Shown piece by piece: positions 57,474-64,000 of a stretch of 64,000 nucleotides of DNA (the first letter of the stretch is position 1; each line of letters opens with the position of its first letter). The DNA is from Thermobacillus sp. ZCTH02-B1 (lineage in GTDB: Bacteria; Bacillota; Bacilli; Paenibacillales; Paenibacillaceae). The DNA is taken from positions 150,778-214,777 of the forward strand of contig NZ_LZRU01000023.1 in the NCBI RefSeq assembly GCF_002159085.1. The letters are read 5' to 3'. A program made the translations under genes and the position numbers. A model generated the notes under the pieces. That model was not told where the DNA came from. It was given only the letters and a program-made list of their open reading frames with translations, and did not search any database.

Positions 57474-58250
57474 ATGATGCGGCGCTCGAGAAGACGGATC
57501 GTCATCTGGATCACCCGGCGGAGCGCGCTGCGCCTCGCGGCCGGCGCGGCCTGCGCGCTGCTCGTCCTCCTCCTGCTCCTGCGGGACATCCCCGCATCAT
57601 ACACGTGGACGTATTGGACGCTGCCGCTCTCGGGCAAGACGATCGTCGTCGACGCGGGCCACGGCGGCGTGGACGGCGGCGCGGTCAGCAGGCAGGGCGC
57701 GGTGGAGAAGGATCTCAACCTGGCGATCGCGCTGTACCTGCGCGACTATCTGCAGGAGGCGGGAGCGCTCGTCATCATGACGCGCGAGGACGACCGGGAT
57801 CTGGCCGACGCGGGGACGCGCGGGTTCAGCCGGCGCAAGACGGAGGATCTGCTGCGGCGGGTCGAGCTGATCCGCCGGGAGAAGCCGGACCTCGTCGTCA
57901 GCATCCACATGAACAGCATCCCGTCGCCGCGATGGTCGGGCGCGCAGACGTTCTATTATCCGAATCATCCCGACAACGCCGAGCTTGCCGCCCTGATCCA
58001 GGATGAGATCCGGCGCAATCTCGGGAACACGAACCGGGTTGCCGGCAAGGTGAACGACGTGTTCCTGCTGAAGGCGATCGAAGACATTCCGAGCGTGCTC
58101 GTCGAGGTCGGCTTCCTCTCGAATCCGCAGGAGGCCGGCCGGCTCGCGGATCCCGAATATCAGCGGGCGGCGGCGGCCTGCATCTATCAGGGCATCCTGC
58201 GCTATGTCTCCGGAGAGCGGATCGGACGGCGGACGGGAGCGGGATTCTGA
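57474..58250 (+). CDS. cwlD: Germination-specific N-acetylmuramoyl-L-alanine amidase CwlD
   Basis: 258 residues; acts with PdaA to make muramic-delta-lactam in spore cortex. N-terminal membrane anchor (about 13-35), then Amidase_3 domain: zinc His in VDAGHGGVDGG, Glu in VEKDLNL, His in SIHMNS and catalytic Glu in VLVEVGFLSN. Slightly longer than B. subtilis CwlD at both ends. Start ATG 57474 behind GGGGTGG. Confidence 0.94.
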   Translation: MMRRSRRRIVIWITRRSALRLAAGAACALLVLLLLLRDIPASYTWTYWTLPLSGKTIVVDAGHGGVDGGAVSRQGAVEKDLNLAIALYLRDYLQEAGALVIMTREDDRDLADAGTRGFSRRKTEDLLRRVELIRREKPDLVVSIHMNSIPSPRWSGAQTFYYPNHPDNAELAALIQDEIRRNLGNTNRVAGKVNDVFLLKAIEDIPSVLVEVGFLSNPQEAGRLADPEYQRAAAACIYQGILRYVSGERIGRRTGAGF

Positions 58251-58269
58251 AGCACCGGGCGCGATGTGG

Positions 58270-58275
58270 TATAAT
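58270..58275 (+). promoter_or_regulatory. Extended -10 promoter for the mrp-like gene
   Basis: TGG-TATAAT, perfect -10 hexamer at 58270-58275 with extended TG; the -35 (TTCTGA at 58245-58250) is poor. Confidence 0.5.
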
Positions 58276-58343
58276 GGTGTGCGGTTTGGATCAAAATCCC
58301 GTGCGATGCGGATTTTCGTACGGGTTGCGGGGGTACGGCTTCC

Positions 58344-59441
58344 ATGTTGACACGTGAACAGGTGATCGAAGCGGCCGGTCGGGTGAAGCGGCCGGGAGAC
58401 GGCGAAGGAAAGGGCGTCGCGGTCCGCGATGTGGTCGTGAAGGATCGCCGGGTGTGGCTGACGGTCCTCACGCCGGACGGCGGGAAGGACGCTTCGCTCG
58501 AAGCGGCGCTGCGCGAGGCGCTTGCCGCGATCGGCGCGGAGTCCGTGCACGTGCGGTTCGCGGCCGAAAGCGGCGGAGGCGCAGGCGGCGGACAGAGCGG
58601 GACGCCCGGCGCCGCGCAGCCGTCCGCCGGAGCGGGCCAGGTGCGGGGCCACGGCACCGGTTTGGAGCATCATCCGCTGCTCCGTCCGGACAGCGGCGTG
58701 GTCTTCATTGCCGTCGCGAGTGGCAAAGGCGGCGTCGGCAAGTCGACGGTGACCGTCAATCTGGCGGTCGCCCTCGCGCGGCTCGGCAAGCGCGTCGGCA
58801 TCATCGACGCCGACATCTACGGCTTCAGCGTGCCGGACATGATGGGTATCGAGGAGCGGCCGGTCATCGAGCATGAACGCGTTTTGCCGGTCGAGCGGTT
58901 CGGCGTCAAGGTCATGTCGATGGGCTTCTTCGTCGAGGACAACAGCCCGGTCATCTGGCGCGGGCCGATGCTCGGCCGGATGCTGCGCAACTTCTTCGCC
59001 GACGTCGAATGGGGCGAGCTCGACTACATGCTGCTCGACCTGCCGCCGGGAACCGGCGACATCGCGCTCGACGTCCACCAGATGATCCCGCAGAGCAAGG
59101 AGATCCTCGTGACGACGCCGCACGCCACCGCCGCGTTCGTCGCGGCGCGCGCCGGCGCGATGGCCGTCAAGACCCGGCACGAGATTCTCGGCGTCATCGA
59201 GAACATGTCGTACTATGTCTGTCCGTCGTGCGGCGGCCGGCAGTACGTGTTCGGCCGGGGCGGAGGCGCCCGGCTGGCCGAGACGCTGCATACGGACCTG
59301 CTCGCGCAGATTCCGCTCGGGGCGCCGGACAACCATCCGTCCGAGCCGGATTTCTCGCCGTCCGTGTACAAGGCGGACACGGAGACCGGCCGGCTCTACG
59401 AGGAAGCCGCCCGCGCGATCATCGCGAAGTGCGGCAAATGA
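58344..59441 (+). CDS. Mrp/ApbC-family P-loop ATPase (SalA-like iron-sulfur carrier)
   Basis: 365 residues. An N-terminal MIP18-like domain (about 1-70) and a Gly/Ala-rich linker precede the ATPase: deviant Walker A ASGKGGVGKST, DADIYGFSVPDMM, and the CPSC motif (YYVCPSCGG) that bridges an Fe-S cluster in dimers. Family role is Fe-S cluster transfer; in B. subtilis the gene at this place is salA (mrp), a regulator of scoC expression. Order cwlD-mrp-gerD-kbaA-pdaB is as in Bacillus. Confidence 0.92.
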   Translation: MLTREQVIEAAGRVKRPGDGEGKGVAVRDVVVKDRRVWLTVLTPDGGKDASLEAALREALAAIGAESVHVRFAAESGGGAGGGQSGTPGAAQPSAGAGQVRGHGTGLEHHPLLRPDSGVVFIAVASGKGGVGKSTVTVNLAVALARLGKRVGIIDADIYGFSVPDMMGIEERPVIEHERVLPVERFGVKVMSMGFFVEDNSPVIWRGPMLGRMLRNFFADVEWGELDYMLLDLPPGTGDIALDVHQMIPQSKEILVTTPHATAAFVAARAGAMAVKTRHEILGVIENMSYYVCPSCGGRQYVFGRGGGARLAETLHTDLLAQIPLGAPDNHPSEPDFSPSVYKADTETGRLYEEAARAIIAKCGK

Positions 59442-59597
59442 ACGAGCGGCGCGGCCGGACGAAGCCGGTCTGCCGATCGGCGTTCCGCAGCGGGAGCCCG
59501 ATGCGCATTCCGTATGTCCGCAAGGAAAAACAAGCGGCCGGACAAGCATCCGGTATGCCCGTGAGGGAACCGGACGCATCATCCCGCAGACCGCGCA

Positions 59598-59638
59598 GGC
59601 AAAAGAAAGCGGAGGGCGCCTTCGTCAGCTGCCCTCCG
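59598..59638 (-). terminator. Terminator of gerD (minus strand)
   Basis: Reading the minus strand, CGGAGGGC/GCCCTCCG (59631-59638 with 59610-59617) with a 13-nt loop is followed by CTTTCTTTTG. The gerD stop codon falls in the loop. Confidence 0.75.
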
Positions 59639-60341
59639 AGTCGCCTTCGTTTTCCGTCGTTTCTTCCGATTCGCTCTCATCCATTCCGCTTTCCTCGCCG
59701 CCCTGTTCGCCGTCTTGTTCATATTCCTGTTCCTGTTTCTCCTGGTCCTGCTTTTTTCGATGGTTGTTGGGGTTGAGTTCTTCCCGCACGGCCTGACGAA
59801 GCAATTCGTAGATCTGCAGCTTGATCATCGGGCTCTGGAACGATTCCTGCATGATCGTCACGATCCGCTTGCGATAGTTCGCGCTGTTCAGGGCTTCGAG
59901 GATGACCTGCTCCATCTCCGGTCCCTTGAACACGGAGACCAGGTCCTGCTGATAGGACGGATCCTTGAGCAGTTCCTTGTGGATCTTTTTGTTCTCCTTG
60001 TTGACGGCCTTCGCGAACTCGCCGGCGAAACGGACGTCCGTCATGATTTCCTCGAGCAGGGGCTTCGCATCCTCGGACAGCAGCACTTCCTTGATCGCCA
60101 GCTTGATCGTTTCACGGTCGGTCGCCGAGAGCGCCTGGAACCCGCCGATGCCGCTGATGCGCGACTGTTCCTGCAGCGCCTTCTGGGCGTCTTCCGTTTT
60201 CAGGATGTCAAGGACCATCTGTTTCATGTCACGGTATTCAATGGTCTGGCCACCGCCGCCGGAAGGCTCCGCTCCGCAGCCGACCACGGCCGCCGTCAGA
60301 CAGGACAGCGCGAGGGCCGACATCAGCAGCCGCGTACGCAT
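59625..60341 (-). CDS. gerD: Spore germination lipoprotein GerD
   Basis: 238 residues. Lipoprotein signal with Cys of the lipobox (AAVVGCG) at about 22, then a helical core (YRDMKQMVLDILKTEDAQKAL, KPLLEEIMTDVRFAGEF) and a highly acidic, Gln/Glu-rich tail of about 45 residues. GerD scaffolds germinant receptors into the germinosome of the inner spore membrane. Start chosen at 60341, 9 nt after AAGGGAG on the minus strand. Confidence 0.92.
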   Translation of the reverse strand: MRTRLLMSALALSCLTAAVVGCGAEPSGGGGQTIEYRDMKQMVLDILKTEDAQKALQEQSRISGIGGFQALSATDRETIKLAIKEVLLSEDAKPLLEEIMTDVRFAGEFAKAVNKENKKIHKELLKDPSYQQDLVSVFKGPEMEQVILEALNSANYRKRIVTIMQESFQSPMIKLQIYELLRQAVREELNPNNHRKKQDQEKQEQEYEQDGEQGGEESGMDESESEETTENEGDSEGS

Positions 60342-60435
60342 AGGCCACGACTCCCTTCGCATGGGTACAGTCTCTGTGGGAATATTGTGTGACGCCGTCT
60401 GCGGCATTATCCTGTCGATTTCGCTCCGGACATGG

Positions 60436-60441
60436 TAAAAT
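60436..60441 (+). promoter_or_regulatory. Extended -10 promoter for kbaA
   Basis: TGG-TAAAAT (60433-60441), with a poor -35 (TGTCGA at 60413-60418). It lies in the 127-nt divergent gap between gerD and kbaA. Confidence 0.45.
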
Positions 60442-60468
60442 GAATGGAAGCAGAGGAGGCTTTCGCGC

Positions 60469-61098
60469 ATGACACTGAGAAAATGGTTTTTCCTGTTCTG
60501 GAGCTGCATGGCGGTCGGAGGTGCGGTCGCCGTGGCGGCGGGGCTGGTCATGCAGTGGACGGATCCCGACTTCGGTTTTCTCGGGATCGGGGCATCCGGA
60601 TTCAACGCCTGGATGATGCTGCTGAGCGGCTTGCTCATCGGTGTGTTCAGTCAGATGGGGTTCTTCGCGTATCTCACGCTCAACTACATCGCGCTCGGCA
60701 TTTTCCGGAAGGCCTATCTGTGGAATACGCTGCAAGCCTACACGACGGCGTTCATGATCCTCCTGTTCGGCTACCTGCTGTATGAGCGGCGGGCGGATCT
60801 CGGGAATGTCCTGTTCTGGCTGCTGCCGCTGCTCCTGGCGGCTGGCGCCTGGGCGGTCGGCGTCGTCAAGGTGAGGATGACGAACCGGTCGGCGCTCATC
60901 CCGACGTTGTTTCTGATGGTCGCCGGCACGGTGCTCGAGGCCTGGCCGGGCCTGAACGCCGAAAACGGCGGGGCGTCGTCCGTCATCTTCATGCTGCTTC
61001 CGCTCTTTGCCTGCAACGCGTACCAGATCCTGATGCTGCACCGGCTCGTGAAGCCGGAAGGGACCGGATCCGCGCACAGCGCGAATCCGGCCTCCTGA
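60469..61098 (+). CDS. kbaA: KinB-signalling pathway activator KbaA
   Basis: 209-residue integral membrane protein with six hydrophobic segments; needed for KinB activity in the sporulation phosphorelay in B. subtilis. Family feature: WTDPDFGFLGIGASGFN after helix 1, and [25 protein letters not shown] ribosome binding site. Convergent with pdaB, stops only 6 nt apart. Confidence 0.9.
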   Translation: MTLRKWFFLFWSCMAVGGAVAVAAGLVMQWTDPDFGFLGIGASGFNAWMMLLSGLLIGVFSQMGFFAYLTLNYIALGIFRKAYLWNTLQAYTTAFMILLFGYLLYERRADLGNVLFWLLPLLLAAGAWAVGVVKVRMTNRSALIPTLFLMVAGTVLEAWPGLNAENGGASSVIFMLLPLFACNAYQILMLHRLVKPEGTGSAHSANPAS

Positions 61099-61104
61099 CG
61101 CGCG

Positions 61105-61905
61105 CTACATTTCCATCGGGAGACGGAGTTCGGACGAGGCGGCGCCGGACCGGTCGCGCACCGGTTTTCCCTGCACCTCGGCCCGGGAGAGCAGCCGGGA
61201 GACGGAGACGAATTCGTATCCCTTCTCGCGGAGCTGGTCGATGATGACCGGCAGCGCTTCGTGCGTCTGTTTGCTGGAATCGCTGGCGTGCATCAGGATG
61301 ATGTCGCCGGGGTGGGCGCGCGAGACGACGCGGCGGATGATTTTGTCCGTGCCGATGTTCATCCAGTCGAGCGAGTCGGTGTCCCACTGGATCACCGTGT
61401 AGCCGAGCTCGTTGGCGATCCGCAGCACCCGCTTGTCAAAATCGCCGTTCGGGAGGCGGATCAGCGTCGGCCGTTTGCCGGTGAGCGAGGCGAGGATCGA
61501 TTCGGCGGTCCGGATCTGGCTGCGGATCTCGTCGTCGCTCATTTTCGTATAAAAGTCGTGCTTGTGTCCGTGGCTGCCGATCTCGTATCCGGCGTCCATG
61601 ATCTTCTTCACGATCTCGGGATGGGACTGCGCCCAGGGAGAGGACAGGAAAAAGGTCGCTTCCTTGACGCCCTTCTCCTTCAGGATATCGATGATCGGGC
61701 CGGCGCGCTTGTCCCCCCAGCTGATGTCGAACGTGAGGGCGACGATCTTCTCGTCCGTCGGCACGCTGTAGACCGCGGCGGGCATCTGCGGCGCAAAGAC
61801 GGTGATATGCTCCTTCTCGTTGTAAATGACACCGGCGGCCAGCAGCAGGCCCACGGCGGCCAGCAGATATCGCTTGAGCTTGCGTCCGTTCACCACATAG
61901 AACAC
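61105..61905 (-). CDS. pdaB: Polysaccharide deacetylase family sporulation protein PdaB
   Basis: 266 residues. N-terminal membrane anchor (about 9-28), then a NodB-homology domain: LTFDISWGD (metal Asp), SHGHKHDF (His pair), RLPNGDFD, SLDW and IILMHASD. PdaB maintains late spores in B. subtilis; substrate uncertain. Start is GTG at 61905 (minus strand), 9 nt after GGAGG; the usual N-terminus FYVVNGRKLKRYL follows directly. Confidence 0.92.
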   Translation of the reverse strand: MFYVVNGRKLKRYLLAAVGLLLAAGVIYNEKEHITVFAPQMPAAVYSVPTDEKIVALTFDISWGDKRAGPIIDILKEKGVKEATFFLSSPWAQSHPEIVKKIMDAGYEIGSHGHKHDFYTKMSDDEIRSQIRTAESILASLTGKRPTLIRLPNGDFDKRVLRIANELGYTVIQWDTDSLDWMNIGTDKIIRRVVSRAHPGDIILMHASDSSKQTHEALPVIIDQLREKGYEFVSVSRLLSRAEVQGKPVRDRSGAASSELRLPMEM

Positions 61906-61962
61906 GTTCCATCTCCTCCCGCGGTCGGATTGCAAGCCGGACAAAGCAGGCTTGGCCTCTGT

Positions 61963-62017
61963 TGGTACAATCTATGCCCGTCCGACGAAGTTATTCGTCC
62001 GCATGCGACGGACGGGC
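61963..62017 (+). promoter_or_regulatory. Promoter and 5' stem-loop before the SpoIIM-family gene
   Basis: Extended -10 TGG-TACAAT (hexamer 61966-61971) without a clear -35, followed at the expected transcript start by a 9-bp perfect inverted repeat GCCCGTCCG (61976-61984) / CGGACGGGC (62009-62017) with a 24-nt loop. Confidence 0.5.
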
Positions 62018-62031
62018 GGAGGGGAGGACCC

Positions 62032-62643
62032 ATGTTCAATCTGCGAGCGAATCTGGATTACCTCGCCCGCATGAAGCCGTATCTCATCATGTCGGCCATG
62101 CTGTTTTTCGCGGGCGTCATCGTCGGAGGCACGAACGAGTCGCTGCACCGGTTCCTGCACGGGCAGCTGGCCGCGCTTGCGGAATTCGGCGATCTGGCGC
62201 AGTCGGCGGAGAATCCCGGACTCGCCTTCTTCCTGATCATCTTTCTCAACAATGTGATCAAGTCCGCGCTCGTCATTTACATGGGGGCGCTGCTCGGCAT
62301 TTTCCCGGTGTTCTTCCTCGTCGTGAACGGCATGATCCTCGGCTATCTCTACCAATTCATCGGCGAGCAGGGTGAGAACGCCGCGCTCCTCTTCCTGAAG
62401 GGCGTGCTGCCGCACGGCATCATCGAGATTCCGGCCGTGCTGCTAGCGGGAGCCTTCGGCCTGAAGTTCGGTTCCCTCGTGTTCCGATCGATCGCTTCGA
62501 TCTTCAGGGGGCGGCGCGGACTGGCCGACGAATTCGAGGCGTTCGTCATCCGATCGGTGCCGGCGCTGCTCGTCATCGTCCTTGCGCTGATGGTGGCGGC
62601 CGTCATCGAGAGCACGTTGACGGTCTGGCTCATCACGCTGTAG
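62032..62643 (+). CDS. SpoIIM/DUF95-family membrane protein
   Basis: 203 residues with five to six hydrophobic segments, the conserved FLNNVIKSALVIYMGALLGIFP region, and LPHGIIEIPAVLLAGAFGLKFG, typical of the stage II sporulation protein M family. SpoIIM proper works with SpoIID/SpoIIP in engulfment; several paralogues exist in Bacillales and authentic spoIIM is usually elsewhere, so a sporulation role is only suggested. ATG 62032 follows GGGGAGG. Confidence 0.85.
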   Translation: MFNLRANLDYLARMKPYLIMSAMLFFAGVIVGGTNESLHRFLHGQLAALAEFGDLAQSAENPGLAFFLIIFLNNVIKSALVIYMGALLGIFPVFFLVVNGMILGYLYQFIGEQGENAALLFLKGVLPHGIIEIPAVLLAGAFGLKFGSLVFRSIASIFRGRRGLADEFEAFVIRSVPALLVIVLALMVAAVIESTLTVWLITL

Positions 62644-62744
62644 TCTCCGATTGGTCTCGGAAGGAACGTCCGTCGGCGGCATCCGGCTGAAAATCCGTTC
62701 CGGCAACGGTAATATTTTGATGCGAGTCTGCGCATAACAGTTAC

Positions 62745-62766
62745 AAGCGGCGCATCGGCGCCGCTT
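62745..62766. other. Perfect 9-bp hairpin without T tract
   Basis: AAGCGGCGC-ATCG-GCGCCGCTT in the 188-nt gap between the SpoIIM-family gene and the small ORF. No T run on either strand follows, so it is not a standard terminator. Confidence 0.6.
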
Positions 62767-62831
62767 ACACGGCGCCGCCCGGGGCCGGTCATGCGCCCGA
62801 AGGGCGGCCGTTCTGCAGGAGGAGGACGTTC

Positions 62832-63053
62832 ATGCTCGGCATGCTGCTGACGGACAAGGAATGCAAGGAACTGGATTACATGCTCCGCAAGGAGCTGGAC
62901 GAGATGCTGCTCGATCTGCAGGACACGCGCCTGGATCCCGAGGTCCGGGAGTCCATCGTGCAGCGGTACCGCGTCATCTTCCGCATGTACGCCCGGTTCG
63001 CGTCTCCGAAGGAATTGTCCCGATATGTCCTGAACATCCGCAAGGATTCGTGA
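62832..63053 (+). CDS. Small conserved protein of unknown function, 73 residues
   Basis: Charged, mainly helical small protein (DKECKELDYMLRKELDEMLL, then RYRVIFRMYARFASPKELSRYVL). It has a good GGAGGAGG ribosome binding site and codon use like its neighbours. It resembles short uncharacterised proteins I recall from Bacillales, but I cannot name a family. No signal peptide, no Cys pair. Last gene before the rRNA operon. Confidence 0.75.
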   Translation: MLGMLLTDKECKELDYMLRKELDEMLLDLQDTRLDPEVRESIVQRYRVIFRMYARFASPKELSRYVLNIRKDS

Positions 63054-63315
63054 GCGTCCGCGGCCTGTGCCGGCATGGACATGCGCGCCCGCAAGACGGC
63101 CGGGAGTCCGGACCGGGCGCATACCGGAACCGGTCCGGGGCGAACGGCGGAACGGGCTCCCGGGAGGGAGTTCTTTTCATTAAATAAAAAAGTTTCTTGG
63201 CCGGGCGGGGCTGCATGTTCGTGCTCCCCGCGGCCGTGCCGTCGATGTCGGCGCGAGGCTTCCCGGCCGATCTCCAGGCTCGCGATCGTCCGGCAAATCC
63301 GGCAAACAAAGCCTC
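63054..63315. other. Gap before the rrn promoters
   Basis: No gene supported. It contains an imperfect inverted repeat around CTCCCGGGAG (63157-63166) with a following CTTTTC that could be a weak terminator for the small gene, an A/T-rich stretch at 63179-63195 that may serve as UP-like sequence, and a direct repeat TCCGGCAAA just before promoter P1. Confidence 0.4.
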
Positions 63316-63345
63316 TTGACTGGCGCGCGGGGGCTGTGGTAAATT
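63316..63345 (+). promoter_or_regulatory. rrn promoter P1
   Basis: TTGACT at 63316-63321, 18-nt spacer, extended -10 TGG-TAAATT (63340-63345). Confidence 0.78.
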
Positions 63346-63443
63346 AACTATCCGGTCGGGTTAAGCGGCCAGCGGATGGCGGCGAACGACCCGGCGGCAG
63401 TTCGCGGAATACGGCAACGGAACATGGGGAAACAAAAAACATG

Positions 63444-63473
63444 TTGCAAAACCCCGTCGAACTGTGGTATAAT
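63444..63473 (+). promoter_or_regulatory. rrn promoter P2
   Basis: TTGCAA at 63444-63449, 18-nt spacer, extended -10 TGG-TATAAT (63468-63473). Tandem P1-P2 spaced by about 128 nt, as in Bacillus rrn operons. Confidence 0.88.
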
Positions 63474-63513
63474 AAAAAAGTCGCTGCCTGAAAGGGTGGC
63501 GGGTTGAGGAAGA

Positions 63514-63530
63514 TTGCTCTTTGAAAACTG
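63514..63530 (+). promoter_or_regulatory. rrn leader boxA-type antitermination element
   Basis: TTGCTCTTTGAAAACTG is the conserved leader element found before Bacillales 16S genes; NusB-S10 binding to boxA supports rRNA antitermination (established for the class). Confidence 0.7.
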
Positions 63531-63601
63531 AACACGAGCTTGAGTTGCCCGTCGACCTGAGGGTAAGACCCTGAGGGTGACGAAACCGGAGCGCGCAAGC
63601 T

Positions 63602-64000
<399 letters not shown>

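Overview
The window is a GC-rich (roughly 60%+) stretch of a spore-forming Bacillales chromosome, most likely a high-GC member of the Paenibacillaceae (inference from gene order, sporulation genes cwlD/gerD/kbaA/pdaB, zinc-type S14 and L33, tandem extended -10 rRNA promoters and very strong GGAGG ribosome binding sites). Almost every gene is on the + strand, in the direction of the rRNA operon that begins at the right end; only gerD and pdaB are reversed.

Layout. (1) 1-7.05 kb: an accessory carbohydrate locus: YesM-type sensor kinase (5' end outside the window), YesN-type response regulator, two ABC sugar permeases and a GH36 alpha-galactosidase, overlapping or tightly spaced. (2) 7.4-14.95 kb: ispD-ispF (here one continuous reading frame), gltX, a cysteine T-box, cysE, cysS, mrnC, rlmB, rae1. 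(3) 15.0-17.6 kb: an inserted ABC-2 exporter operon with its own TetR regulator and two matching inverted-repeat operators; the permease gene carries two frame-disrupting lesions. (4) 17.7-35.97 kb: sigH, rpmG-secE-nusG, rplK-rplA, rplJ-rplL with an L10 leader, rsmC-like methylase, rpoB-rpoC, L7Ae-like protein, rpsL-rpsG-fusA-tuf. (5) 36.05-37.2 kb: a separate transcription unit with a Fur-box promoter encoding a siderophore-type ABC ATPase, bracketed by two strong terminators. (6) 37.37-52.87 kb: the S10-spc-alpha ribosomal cluster, including secY, adk, map, a KOW protein, infA, rpmJ and rpoA. (7) 53.2-55.15 kb: truA, rplM, rpsI; the EcfA/EcfA/EcfT genes usually found between rplQ and truA in Bacilli are absent. 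(8) 55.3-57.35 kb: cysH and sat for sulfate assimilation. (9) 57.47-63.05 kb: cwlD, mrp/salA-like, gerD (-), kbaA, pdaB (-), a SpoIIM-family membrane protein and a 73-residue small protein. (10) 63.3-64.0 kb: tandem rrn promoters, boxA leader and the first ~400 nt of 16S rRNA.

Most of the window is the core gene-expression superoperon. The points of most interest are the in-frame IspD-IspF fusion that retains an internal ribosome binding site and start, the exporter permease broken by a T-run insertion plus an 11-bp tandem duplication while its operators look intact, and the iron-responsive ATPase unit lodged between tuf and rpsJ. I found no CRISPR array, prophage, insertion sequence or tRNA gene. 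No database search was run; all family names are from recognition of motifs and context.
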